Origin: Syntrophaceae bacterium UBA6078
GTDB taxonomy: Bacteria > Desulfobacterota > Syntrophia > Syntrophales > UBA2210
DNA length: 27,736 nucleotides
Assembly (NCBI GenBank): GCA_002428735.1
Contig: DIXO01000029.1
Location: 1-27,736 of the forward strand
Direction of reading: 5' to 3'
Shown here: positions 13,349-20,107 of the stretch, piece after piece
Layout: the number at the start of each line of letters is the position of its first letter
Numbering within the stretch: position 1 is the stretch's first letter
Translations under genes and position numbers: made by a program
Notes under the pieces: generated by a model
What the model was told of the DNA's origin: nothing
Databases searched by the model: none
Seen by the model: the letters and a program-made list of their open reading frames with translations, nothing else

Positions 13349-14026
13349 CTACACTCTCCTGCTGTATGCCCTGACTCCCGGCACGTTCATGGTTTCCTTC
13401 AGGGCGGTTGCCAGTTTGTTAAGAGCGGCCATGTTCGGGGTAACGAGGTTCGGACTGGCCTTTCCTTCCGCGATCGCCCTACACAGAGCCTTGATGTCTC
13501 TGACCTCAGCCGCCCACACCCTCCGGAAGGAAGGACCTCCCTTGATCTTCGGGACCACCTTAGGAACAATGACGGGTGCAATATGAACGGGTTCCTGTAG
13601 GATCTCTTCAGCCTCCTCTTTCTCCCCGGCATTCTCCGCCGCGAGAGCTTCCTGCAACCGACGCTCCTCTTCAGCTTTCCGAGCAATCTCAGCAAGACGG
13701 GCCTTTTCCTCTCTCTGGATCCGCTCCTGCTCTTCGTCGTAAACCGACATGAGTTGCTTTGCAGCCTTGACCCCTTCTTCGGTGGGAACATAGTACCTGT
13801 CTCTTTTGGCGATAGTGTCCTTGTGGAGTTTGTGGGCGGCTTGGATCAGGTCATCGTACCCCTCTTTGATCTCCTCCAAGAGAGCCTTCCCCTGTTTCCA
13901 GAGTTCCCCCACGGCTAGATACTCTTCCGGGGTCTTGATAGGGGGGAGGGATTTAACCGCCTCCACATAGCCAAGAGCCTTCTGTTGCACGTCTTCCGGT
14001 TCAACAAGTTTTAATGCGGCTTCCAC
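13349..14026 (-). CDS. Coiled-coil phage protein of the recombination operon
   Basis: A 225-residue protein. A helical N-terminal domain is followed by a long charged coiled coil (about residues 95-145, rich in Glu, Arg and Ala), a Val/Pro linker, and a C-terminal domain with RRVWAAEVRDIKALCRAI, LNKLATALKETMNVPGVRAY at its end. This architecture recurs next to phage annealing proteins and exonucleases, but no activity is established. The start is GTG 14026, with AAGGAG nine bases before it and a 3-base overlap region with the nuclease stop. An ATG at 14031 is out of frame and gives only a few codons. Confidence 0.65.
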   Translation of the reverse strand: MEAALKLVEPEDVQQKALGYVEAVKSLPPIKTPEEYLAVGELWKQGKALLEEIKEGYDDLIQAAHKLHKDTIAKRDRYYVPTEEGVKAAKQLMSVYDEEQERIQREEKARLAEIARKAEEERRLQEALAAENAGEKEEAEEILQEPVHIAPVIVPKVVPKIKGGPSFRRVWAAEVRDIKALCRAIAEGKASPNLVTPNMAALNKLATALKETMNVPGVRAYSRRV

Positions 14027-14027
14027 T

Positions 14028-14597
14028 TCATCTCTCTCCTTTCAAGTTGTTTTTCTTCCACTGGTGACATGCCACCGCAGACAGCCAGACCTGTTCGTCT
14101 GTTCTGTCTCCGAAAGGGACCAGCCGATATGTGCCGTCACCGTGCAACTCTACCGCGGCCCGCTTCATGGTTCGTTTTTTGGGGAAGTACCCGATGCTGT
14201 CAGGAGTTCCGGCGTAACCATAGATTGAACTCCTCTTTGGTTTTTCCGATATCTCAATCACAAACCCGGATTCCCGCCGGAACTTGCGCCATGCCTCCAG
14301 GTAGGGGGCAATGACAGGGTCAATACTCGATTCGTCAAGCTCTCCGATATCGTCAAGGTGGGTTGCAAGGTGGACAAGGCTCCCGCGTTCCCTGGCGTGG
14401 TCGTTAAAAAAAGTCGTGTCAACAAATCCCTCGTCTTTCAGTATCCCGGTCACAGAGGGAAGCCGGACTCCTTCGTGGTGATACAGGTGTCCTTCCTCTG
14501 TAAATTCAACCGGGGCGTCCAAGAGGGTATAGGCGGCCAACTGAAGGGCGGCCCAGGGTTCGACGTGTCCCGTTTTCTTATCCAAAATCGTCAGCAC
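14028..14597 (-). CDS. PD-(D/E)XK nuclease with swapped segment order
   Basis: A 189-residue nuclease of the RecB/lambda-exonuclease-like phage type. In relatives the order is: PSVTGIL start, RGSLVH helix, YAGTPD, then the catalytic ILDxKTG..PW..QLAAY, then KRxAVELxxDGTYRLV. Here the catalytic segment TILDKKTGHVEPWAALQLAA is at residues 3-22, ahead of PSVTGIL (47-53), RGSLVH (71-76) and YAGTPD (128-133). The usual slot after SIGYFP is bridged directly to KRAAVELHGDGTY. All key residues (Asp133, Asp6, Lys8, Gln19) are present. The start is GTG 14597, overlapping the recombinase TAG by one base. It presumably resects ends for the annealing protein upstream. Confidence 0.7.
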   Translation of the reverse strand: MLTILDKKTGHVEPWAALQLAAYTLLDAPVEFTEEGHLYHHEGVRLPSVTGILKDEGFVDTTFFNDHARERGSLVHLATHLDDIGELDESSIDPVIAPYLEAWRKFRRESGFVIEISEKPKRSSIYGYAGTPDSIGYFPKKRTMKRAAVELHGDGTYRLVPFGDRTDEQVWLSAVACHQWKKNNLKGER

Positions 14598-15511
14598 TAT
14601 TCTTTCCCCAGGGCCTCAATGGTCTTAGACGCTTCGCCTTTAGTCAGCTTTCCCAGGGAGTCAATCGTCTCTGTGTAACCCAGGATCTTTGATACCGTTT
14701 CGTGCCGCTCGAAGTCATCGCTGATCCCCTTCTTGGTGAGAAGCGCATTGATCGCTTTCAGTTGCGGCTCGGTTGCAGGCGCTTCCAATCCTTGTTCTTG
14801 GGGTGGGGTTTTCTTGGTTGCAGCGGTTTCTTTCCGTTGAGGCTGTTTGATGGGGGGTTTTTGCTCGGCGACACCATGTGCATGTTCGTCACCTGCCATT
14901 TCCTCGGCAACATTCGGCTTGTATCCGGCCAGCACAACAACCCATGCTAGAACATTACGAAGGGCTTTCGCACAGGCCCTGGTTTGTGCCATACTGCGGA
15001 GCTGAAAAAGTGGAACAGAAACCTCACCGGCATTTACTCTTTCTTTTTTTGGTACTTTCTTACCGGGTTTATCTGGATTATCAACCCATACGATTTGATC
15101 TCTTGGAGGATCTTCGTCGCTTTTGGTACCATCCTTCAAAGCATAGACATATTTATATTTTGTCCGGGCAGACCATTTATCCTCGTCGTTCATACACATG
15201 GCTTCAGCTGCGGAAATTTCCATTCCATCGGAACGAATGGCAACTGCTTTCGCCAAAAACCCTTGAACGCCGCCATAATCAAGAAACTCTGTTTCCTTTA
15301 CCTTTGCCGTGATCCCATAGAAACGGGCGACGGTTTGCCAATCCTCAAATTCAAGGTATTGCTCGCCACTCATAATAACAGGGCTCGGCTTTTTCGAGAT
15401 AACATCAGTCAGCACCTTAGCGGCCCGTCGCGCTTCTTCAATCACAACTTCCGGCGGTCTTGCAATTTGGATATCCCCGCCAACATCATAGACCTGCATT
15501 GCTTCATCCAT
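14597..15511 (-). CDS. Putative single-strand annealing recombinase
   Basis: A 304-residue protein. The central part reads EAMCMNDEDKW, a Lys/Tyr-rich strand segment, then VPLFQLRSMAQTRACAKALR and NVLAWVVVLAGYKPNVAEEM (residues about 180-225). The RSMAQTRAxxKALR pattern resembles the helix of Rad52/ERF/Mgm101-like annealing proteins. The genomic position directly ahead of a PD-(D/E)XK nuclease supports a RecT-like role. The C-terminus, after a Gln/Lys/Pro-rich linker, has a small helical module (PQLKAINALLTKKGISDDF). The start is ATG 15511 with AAGGAG eight bases before it. The assignment is by analogy, and RecT or Sak-type membership is not decided. Confidence 0.5.
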   Translation of the reverse strand: MDEAMQVYDVGGDIQIARPPEVVIEEARRAAKVLTDVISKKPSPVIMSGEQYLEFEDWQTVARFYGITAKVKETEFLDYGGVQGFLAKAVAIRSDGMEISAAEAMCMNDEDKWSARTKYKYVYALKDGTKSDEDPPRDQIVWVDNPDKPGKKVPKKERVNAGEVSVPLFQLRSMAQTRACAKALRNVLAWVVVLAGYKPNVAEEMAGDEHAHGVAEQKPPIKQPQRKETAATKKTPPQEQGLEAPATEPQLKAINALLTKKGISDDFERHETVSKILGYTETIDSLGKLTKGEASKTIEALGKE

Positions 15512-15953
15512 TTTGATTTTCTCCTTTCCATATTTGCATCCATTTATGAACCGTGGCCTGACAGCAACCATATCTTAGAGCTATTGATTGATATGTTTCT
15601 CCGTTGGCCCTATCTGCCATGATAAATATCCGGTCCTCTGCGCTTAATTTTGTGAACGTCAGCGCGGGGGTTATGTCTTTTCTGCCATGACAACGAAGGC
15701 ACATTGTCCTTAAATTATCAGGGGAATTGTTTTTCTTGTTTCTGTCTTTATGGTCTATCGTTATTGGCCTGCCCCATTTAGCCTTGTGCTCTGCGTCCGT
15801 CATTCCACATTCAATGCACTTATAACCGTCACGCTGGAGAACGGTCTGACGCTGGCCGCCGGTACTATAATGGCTTGTTCTTGAATAACCATGAATGGCC
15901 TTAAATTCATTCCGGTGTTGTCGCTGCCATTCAAGTTTGTGCTCCGCTCCCAT
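15504..15953 (-). CDS. Free-standing HNH endonuclease with C-terminal HTH
   Basis: A 149-residue protein. Cys46-Cys49 and Cys85-Cys88 flank the HNH core ITIDHKDRNKKNNSPDNLRT (His68, Asn80, His89), which fits the ββα-metal nuclease fold. Residues 104-142 form a helix-turn-helix (EDRIFIMADRANGETYQSIA, then YGCCQATVHKWMQ) for DNA binding. This layout is typical of free-standing homing endonucleases that spread between phages. Its stop overlaps the start of the recombinase gene by eight bases. AAGGAGAGGAG precedes ATG 15953. A role in packaging, known for some phage HNH proteins, is less likely because it is far from the terminases. Confidence 0.8.
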   Translation of the reverse strand: MGAEHKLEWQRQHRNEFKAIHGYSRTSHYSTGGQRQTVLQRDGYKCIECGMTDAEHKAKWGRPITIDHKDRNKKNNSPDNLRTMCLRCHGRKDITPALTFTKLSAEDRIFIMADRANGETYQSIALRYGCCQATVHKWMQIWKGENQNG

Positions 15954-15970
15954 CTCTCCTCTCCTTTCCG

Positions 15971-16225
15971 TTATCTCACTCGAATTCCAAATCGCTCCTC
16001 ATACCGGATACGATTCGCTTCCATGTCTCCAATGTCTGAAGAGGTGGGGGTGACGCCGAATTCTCTTCTTTTCCGGGCCACCGCACCGGTCAGGCTCTCT
16101 CCTTCTCCCAGGCTGAAGGTGCTTTTCGTTACAAGGTCCGTGTATAAAGGGATCGCAGGAGCATTAGGGCACTCCTGCATTCCATTAAAGATTACCCCGA
16201 TAGCTTCCAAATGCTCGTCAGTCAT
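15971..16225 (-). CDS. Small hypothetical protein
   Basis: An 84-residue protein with an N-terminal helical part (LEAIGVIFNGMQECPNAP), a DLVTKSTFSLGEGESLTG segment and a basic helix (AVARKRREFGV). ATG 16225 is chosen because GGAGGGAG lies eight bases upstream. An upstream in-frame ATG at 16252 lacks one. No motif or family was recognised. It is flanked by the membrane mini-gene and the HNH gene. Confidence 0.5.
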   Translation of the reverse strand: MTDEHLEAIGVIFNGMQECPNAPAIPLYTDLVTKSTFSLGEGESLTGAVARKRREFGVTPTSSDIGDMEANRIRYEERFGIRVR

Positions 16226-16248
16226 CACATCTCCCTCCTCTCTTGATC

Positions 16249-16404
16249 TCAAATGCTCATGATCAGATAAACAAAAAGGCCACCAACCACGGCGAAAAAA
16301 ATCTCCCGGGTCCTGGCCTTTCGTCTCGCTCTTCGTTCGGTTCCATGATCCCGAAGGAATCTAATCGACCGATCCACTGATTCCTGATTCACTCCTGAGT
16401 ACAT
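16249..16404 (-). CDS. Small single-span membrane protein (51 aa)
   Basis: It starts at ATG 16404 after GGGAGGCGGG. A strongly basic region (ERRARRKARTREI) is followed by a hydrophobic helix (FFAVVGGLFVYLIMSI) that runs to the stop. This suggests a tail-anchored inner-membrane protein with a positive cytoplasmic N-terminus. The position near the immunity region hints at a superinfection or lysogeny role, without direct support. Confidence 0.55.
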   Translation of the reverse strand: MYSGVNQESVDRSIRFLRDHGTERRARRKARTREIFFAVVGGLFVYLIMSI

Positions 16405-16553
16405 ATCCCGCCTCCCTTCTGATTAAATCCGGGTGGGGTCCGAAGACCCCTTCCCCAAAGGCGGCTCCCCGGCGAAGCCTGAAAGGTGAATAGATGAAGA
16501 AAGAACGAGGCCCGATATTCAATCCGCCTCGGCGCCGGGCGGCTGGTGGATCA
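16405..16553 (-). other. Leader region with UUCG hairpin, no gene
   Basis: Between the membrane mini-gene and the next gene. The transcript can form GGGGUC-UUCG-GACCCC (16435-16450), a very stable tetraloop hairpin, and a weaker GGCU/AGCC stem next to it. There is no T-run, so it may pause transcription or protect the downstream mRNA rather than end it. A short open frame here overlaps the preceding stop, but nothing supports its translation. Confidence 0.45.
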
Positions 16554-16811
16554 TCAGGGCGGCAACTCCTTCGGTATTGGCCGTCCTAACGCGACCCATC
16601 GATTCAATTTCTCCACATTCCCATGTACTGCGGCATCGTGTATGACTTCTTCCCAGGTCAAAGGGTCTTCGTCATCTTCGGGAAAGACGTACCCGAGCTT
16701 CCGAAGGACTCCCTTTATGTGAGCAAGTTCGGTTTCGACTTGTTGAAGGCGTTCTGTTTCCTGTGCCGTCATCATTCGATTAAAGGGCTTTGCCTTCCCT
16801 CCCATTCCCAT
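16554..16811 (-). CDS. Small hypothetical protein in the early operon
   Basis: An 85-residue protein. A helix (TAQETERLQQVETELAHIKG, residues 15-34) capable of coiled-coil pairing is followed by KLGYVFPEDDEDPLTWEEVI and a Trp-containing repeat-like helix (VHGNVEKLNRWVALG), reminiscent of an ankyrin-type hairpin. The start may be 16811 (AGGAAAG upstream) or 16805. It overlaps the CII-like gene by about 30 bases. No function recognised. Confidence 0.45.
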   Translation of the reverse strand: MGMGGKAKPFNRMMTAQETERLQQVETELAHIKGVLRKLGYVFPEDDEDPLTWEEVIHDAAVHGNVEKLNRWVALGRPIPKELPP

Positions 16812-17061
16812 TTGACTTTGATCTTTCCTGATTCCAGAGCTTCGTAACGAAGGAAAGGCTGTCTTCGTACCCGGCCAGATCCTCTTTTGACACGATCACC
16901 ACTCCGGCGATCTCAAATAGCTTCTGGAGGGCCAGGATGTTAATCGTTCCCTGTCCACTCCTGAAACGCGAGAGTATAGAGCCATCCACTCCGATCATGT
17001 CCGCCAGGGACCCCTGTCCATGTTTAGCGACCAGCCCTTCGACCAATTCCGTAAAGCGCAT
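16780..17061 (-). CDS. CII-like transcriptional regulator (HTH)
   Basis: A 93-residue protein with an XRE/CII-type helix-turn-helix: QGSLADMIGVDGSILSRFRS, then a following helix (INILALQKLFEIAG) and a charged C-terminus. Phage CII proteins activate the repressor-establishment promoter and decide lysogeny. Its place directly after the Cro-like gene on the rightward early transcript supports this. ATG 17061 lies close behind GGGGGG. The upstream frame extends to 17094 without a good site. A Cro-family or general XRE regulator is the alternative. Confidence 0.6.
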   Translation of the reverse strand: MRFTELVEGLVAKHGQGSLADMIGVDGSILSRFRSGQGTINILALQKLFEIAGVVIVSKEDLAGYEDSLSFVTKLWNQERSKSNGNGREGKAL

Positions 17062-17126
17062 GAAGCCCCCCTGTGAAATTTGTTTCAGAGTCAAAGCGGC
17101 TCAAAACTATTTGCTTCATTTTGATT

Positions 17127-17342
17127 TCACTCTCCGGTATTTCGATATACAAACAGCGACTCAACCGGCAGGCCGGTCCGGAGCGCGATAAGGTTCTCAA
17201 CCTTCGCGGATCGCTTCCGACCGGCGATTACGTCGCATACATACTGAGGGTGAACTTTCAGTTCCCAGGCGATATCAAGCTGGGTAAGGTCGGATGTCAT
17301 CAGGGCAATTTTGATGTTTTTCCTTTGACTATTGGTTTTCAT
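17127..17342 (-). CDS. Cro-like repressor (HTH)
   Basis: A 71-residue single-domain XRE helix-turn-helix protein: MTSDLTQLDIAWELKVHPQY, then the recognition helix VCDVIAGRKR and KVENLIALRTGLPVE. It is divergent from the S24 repressor gene with 96 bases between them, the classical cro-cI arrangement. It is read from the promoter at 17398-17426 and should repress the same operators. The start ATG 17342 has only a weak ribosome site, or is leader-poor. Confidence 0.75.
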   Translation of the reverse strand: MKTNSQRKNIKIALMTSDLTQLDIAWELKVHPQYVCDVIAGRKRSAKVENLIALRTGLPVESLFVYRNTGE

Positions 17343-17371
17343 TGGTTTACAAGTACCCCATTAAACGTTTT

Positions 17372-17384
17372 TCACATTATGTGA
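17372..17384. promoter_or_regulatory. Operator copy O2, TCACATTATGTGA
   Basis: A 13-base palindrome with one central mismatch. A second copy, TCACATTATGTCA, lies at 17413-17425, 41 bases away. O2 lies just downstream of the -10 of the cro promoter, and the second copy overlaps its -35. They are the likely binding sites for the S24 repressor and the Cro-like protein. Confidence 0.65.
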
Positions 17385-17397
17385 TTTTTGAAATGTA

Positions 17398-17426
17398 TCT
17401 ATAAACCATAATTCACATTATGTCAA
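17398..17426 (-). promoter_or_regulatory. Early promoter (PR-like) overlapped by operator copy O1
   Basis: On the minus strand, TTGACA (17426-17421) and TATAGA (17403-17398) are 17 bases apart, a near-consensus sigma-70 promoter reading toward the Cro-like gene. The O1 copy (17413-17425) covers the -35. A promoter for the repressor on the plus strand is not obvious. Confidence 0.75.
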
Positions 17427-17438
17427 GGGTAAATTGCC

Positions 17439-18158
17439 ATGACGAGAAGTATTGTCGATATTGAACTCTTCCATAGAAATATTGAGCATTTAAGAAAGCT
17501 CACAGGGTTGGGAAAGAAAGAATTCTCCAATTTGCTTGGAGTTACAAATGCTTACAGAAAAGACCTTGCGAGCATAGGCGATCAATTTTGGCTTGGCATT
17601 AAGGAGAATTTTTCGGTTCCGAGCAAAGACTGGCTAATTACTGAACATGACGATGAAGAGATAAAGAGGATAAAGTTTACATCACGTCAAGTCAGATATT
17701 CTTCAGGGGGTTCGGTCTTTGAGCTCGCCGAAGAGGCCAGCACAGACGATGATTTTGTCCTTATCCCCCACCTATCGGGCAAAATAAGCGCGGGGGTCGG
17801 TCTTGCTCCGGAAAATGAGATCCATGTCCAGGTGGCTTTCCGTAAAGACTGGATCAAGAAAAAGGGATCGCCTGAACAGATGTCACTCATTAAAGTGAAG
17901 GGCGACAGCATGGAGCCGACATTATCTTCCGGGGATATGATCCTTGTGGACCATAGCCGGAACACCATCGATCCCCAGGGTGGCATCTACGCAATCGTGA
18001 TAGACGACATGATCATGATCAAGCGCCTTCATGTCCTCGGGACAAACAAGATCCGCATCGTAAGCGACAACCCACATTACGATCCTATAGAAACAACTGC
18101 CGACGCGCTTAAAATCAACGGCAAGGTCCTATGGTTCTGCCGGGAGTTGGAGAGGTAG
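17439..18158 (+). CDS. S24-family phage repressor (CI/LexA-like)
   Basis: A 239-residue repressor. The N-terminal HTH region covers about residues 8-62 (FHRNIEHLRKLTGLGKKEFS, LLGVTNAYRKDL), and the C-terminal S24 peptidase domain covers 105-239. An Ala-Gly cleavage site lies in SAGVGL (118/119), the nucleophile is Ser157 in GDSMEPT, and the general base is Lys195 in MIMIKRL. Such repressors dimerise on operators and cleave themselves when RecA is activated by DNA damage, so the element should be SOS-inducible. The start ATG 17439 has only AAGGG upstream. The last 30 codon bases are repeated at 19587-19616 with two synonymous changes, bracketing the following two-gene cassette. Confidence 0.85.
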   Translation: MTRSIVDIELFHRNIEHLRKLTGLGKKEFSNLLGVTNAYRKDLASIGDQFWLGIKENFSVPSKDWLITEHDDEEIKRIKFTSRQVRYSSGGSVFELAEEASTDDDFVLIPHLSGKISAGVGLAPENEIHVQVAFRKDWIKKKGSPEQMSLIKVKGDSMEPTLSSGDMILVDHSRNTIDPQGGIYAIVIDDMIMIKRLHVLGTNKIRIVSDNPHYDPIETTADALKINGKVLWFCRELER

Positions 18159-18166
18159 GGAGCGGG
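18127..18166 (+). repeat. Direct repeat, left copy (repressor 3' end)
   Basis: This 40-base segment includes the final codons of the repressor (LWFCRELER and stop) and eight or so bases beyond. It matches 19584-19623 at 38 of 40 positions. The two differences, CTA/CTC and TTC/TTT, are both synonymous. Confidence 0.85.
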
Positions 18167-18212
18167 AAGAGGAAACCAAGCAAATTATCTTTCATCATAC
18201 CGTAAATCATGA

Positions 18213-18225
18213 TAACAACTTGTTA
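18213..18225. promoter_or_regulatory. Palindrome TAACAACTTGTTA upstream of the PIN cassette
   Basis: A perfect six-base inverted repeat with one central base, 41 bases before the start of the 245-residue gene. Toxin-antitoxin operons are commonly autoregulated through such sites, so it is a candidate operator. No clear -10/-35 pair was found around it. Confidence 0.35.
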
Positions 18226-18266
18226 CGTGGGGACTCACCGACAAGGGAAGTGCGGGAGGAAGTACC

Positions 18267-19004
18267 ATGATGAAAGTATGGGAAGAATATAAATTTAAGA
18301 TCCAAGCATATACACCTGATACCTTACCCATGGAAAGGTTTGCAAGCTACCTGAGAGAGCTTGCCCTAATGCTTGGAGAGTCTTCCTATGTCCATTTTGT
18401 GAGGTTGGAACCTGGGAGCACTGTTATAGTACATAAAGTCGATAAAGAAGCTGTGCCGAAAATCAGAGAACGCACAATAGCAGTAAAACGGGGGCAAGGC
18501 ACAGTCACAGAAATGCGCTCTTATCGTCAACTCAACAACCTGTTGCGAGAAGATAACGCGACAGGAGTCCTTACTGGCGACAATGATGCCGAGATAATAC
18601 AATTTCCAGGGAAAGATGAAGAGAGAACTAGATTTACCTCTATTCAGCAACATGGAGAGATAGATGGAGAGGTAATCCGTGTTGGTGGCAGCAAGGACAT
18701 AGTGCCAATCTTACTTCAGGTAGAGGGAAAAGAAATTAGCCATTGCTATGCCAATCGAACTCTGGCAAAGGAATTGGCTAAGAATTTATTCGAGCCTGTT
18801 CGCCTTTACGGTGAAGGACGATGGGAACGCAGCGATGAAGGGATATGGTCTCTTATACATTTTGACGTTAATCGTTTCGAGGTATTAAAAGAAATATCTC
18901 TTTCCCAAACCGTTATTGCTCTGAGAGGATTACAGGGCGAATGGGGAGAAGATGCCTTGCATGAGATCCTGAGGTCTCGTCATGCTGATGAGGAGGCACA
19001 TTAG
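18267..19004 (+). CDS. 245-aa protein paired with a PIN-domain protein (candidate antitoxin)
   Basis: A soluble 245-residue protein with no motif I can name. It has a helical N-terminal half (MERFASYLRELALMLGESSY), an Arg/Thr-rich central stretch, a region rich in strands near 130-190 (VIRVGGSKDIVPILLQVEG), and a C-terminal helical part (ALRGLQGEWGEDALHEILRS). GGAGGAAG precedes ATG 18267. Its stop TAG overlaps the GTG of the PIN gene, so they are translated together, as in toxin-antitoxin pairs. Antitoxins of PIN toxins are normally 70-100 residues, so this one is unusually long. The base composition is more AT-rich than the minus-strand phage genes. Confidence 0.55.
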   Translation: MMKVWEEYKFKIQAYTPDTLPMERFASYLRELALMLGESSYVHFVRLEPGSTVIVHKVDKEAVPKIRERTIAVKRGQGTVTEMRSYRQLNNLLREDNATGVLTGDNDAEIIQFPGKDEERTRFTSIQQHGEIDGEVIRVGGSKDIVPILLQVEGKEISHCYANRTLAKELAKNLFEPVRLYGEGRWERSDEGIWSLIHFDVNRFEVLKEISLSQTVIALRGLQGEWGEDALHEILRSRHADEEAH

Positions 19005-19555
19005 TGATAGTATTCGATGCTACAATGATGCTCCTTTTAATGCGCCCTGATGTCAGAACACCCATAGGAAAAAATGGAAAACCGGTAGAGTACGCGAAGG
19101 AAAGAATAGCAGCCTTTATAGATCGCTTAGAAAAAGAAAAGAAGAGAATCATACTCCCAACACCAGCATTAAGCGAGCTCCTTGTACGTGCAGGGAGTGA
19201 CACCAATTCACTTGTAAGTACAATCCAAAAGAGCCCTGTTTTCCGAATAGAACCTTTTAACACCCTTGCAGCGATAGAAGTGGCTATTATGACACGTCAA
19301 GCCATTGATAATGGGGACAAGCGGGGGGGCATTGATTCTACGTGGGCAAAAGTAAAATATGATCGTCAGATTATCGCAATTGCAAGAGTGCATGGCGCCA
19401 CAACGATATATTCTGACGATGAAGATATTTGTGTGCACGCCAAAACTGCAAACATTGAAGTCCTAAGGCTTGAAGACCTCCCGATACCACAAAAAATGAT
19501 GCAGGGAGAACTATCGTTAACAACGTCAGAAGCAGTGCCCAAGAATCAAGAATAA
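19004..19555 (+). CDS. PIN-domain ribonuclease-like protein (candidate toxin)
   Basis: A 183-residue protein with PIN-fold acidic residues: MIVFDATMM (Asp5), PALSELL (Glu58), KYDRQIIAIAR (Asp120) and TIYSDDEDI (Asp138, 139, 141). PIN proteins cut RNA in a metal-dependent way, and many act as VapC toxins. The length exceeds VapC (about 130), with an extra segment near 15-45 and a C-terminal tail of about 30 residues. The start is GTG 19004, overlapping the stop of the 245-residue gene. It lies between the repressor and hicBA, so it is probably an accessory module of the lysogen. A non-toxin nuclease role cannot be excluded. Confidence 0.75.
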   Translation: MIVFDATMMLLLMRPDVRTPIGKNGKPVEYAKERIAAFIDRLEKEKKRIILPTPALSELLVRAGSDTNSLVSTIQKSPVFRIEPFNTLAAIEVAIMTRQAIDNGDKRGGIDSTWAKVKYDRQIIAIARVHGATTIYSDDEDICVHAKTANIEVLRLEDLPIPQKMMQGELSLTTSEAVPKNQE

Positions 19556-19583
19556 ACCAAGCTTTATTTTATGGGAATCATTC

Positions 19584-19623
19584 TCCTCTGGTTTTGCCGG
19601 GAGTTGGAGAGGTAGGGAGCGGG
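19584..19623 (+). repeat. Direct repeat, right copy (repressor 3' end remnant)
   Basis: Second copy of 18127-18166. It still reads LWFCRELER and stop in one frame, but the upstream gene body is missing. It marks the right limit of the two-gene PIN cassette. Confidence 0.85.
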
Positions 19624-19703
19624 CAACGAAGAACCTTGCGTTAAAATGATTAACGAGTAAGGGGTTGCTTAAAGATACATTCAAACTTACCCGATAGAAC
19701 CTC

Positions 19704-19730
19704 TTGACAGGGGTGATACAATACACCTAG
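19704..19730 (+). promoter_or_regulatory. Promoter and palindrome upstream of hicBA
   Basis: TGATACAAT (19714-19722) is an extended -10 element. TTGACA at 19704-19709 is too close to be its -35 and may belong to another promoter or to a binding site. GGTG and CACC arms (19712-19727) bracket the -10, as expected for a HicB-type operator. Confidence 0.4.
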
Positions 19731-19765
19731 AAAGAAACACGTAACCATGGAAAGGAGATTTAGCC

Positions 19766-20107
19766 ATGGGGGAAAAAGCAAAGTTCGTATCAATTCAATT
19801 TACTATGCGCTTACCGTTAGTTATCACTAAAAAGGCTAATTGGTATGCATCATACTGCCCCGTACTTGATGTCGCCTCTCAGGGGGTTACAGAGGAAGAG
19901 GCAAGGAAAAACCTATCTGAGGCACTATTTGCTTTTCTAATTTCTTGTCATGAACGTGGGGTGTTAGACGCAGTCTTGAAAGATTGCGGATTTGTTCCAG
20001 ACTATTCAAGCCAACAAGTACCCCCGGGTTCGGATGATTCAGAGTACATTGACGTTCCCCTACCTTTCATAATCGACATGGGTAACCCTGATAGATGCCA
20101 CGCATAA
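19766..20107 (+). CDS. hicB: HicB-family antitoxin
   Basis: A 113-residue protein of the HicB type. The N-terminal partial RNase-H-like fold (LVITKKANWYASYCPVLDVA, then GVTEEEARKNLSEALFAFL) is the standard signature. It lacks an obvious C-terminal Arc or HTH domain, so DNA binding is uncertain. AAGGAG lies eight bases before ATG 19766. It overlaps the HicA-like gene by 13 bases. HicB neutralises the HicA mRNA interferase; the order here (hicB first) is reversed from many systems. Confidence 0.75.
   Translation: MGEKAKFVSIQFTMRLPLVITKKANWYASYCPVLDVASQGVTEEEARKNLSEALFAFLISCHERGVLDAVLKDCGFVPDYSSQQVPPGSDDSEYIDVPLPFIIDMGNPDRCHA

Noticed and set aside
16459..16553. Short coding frame in the leader after 16554
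   Set aside because: Only about eleven codons from an ATG overlapping a stop; nothing supports translation.
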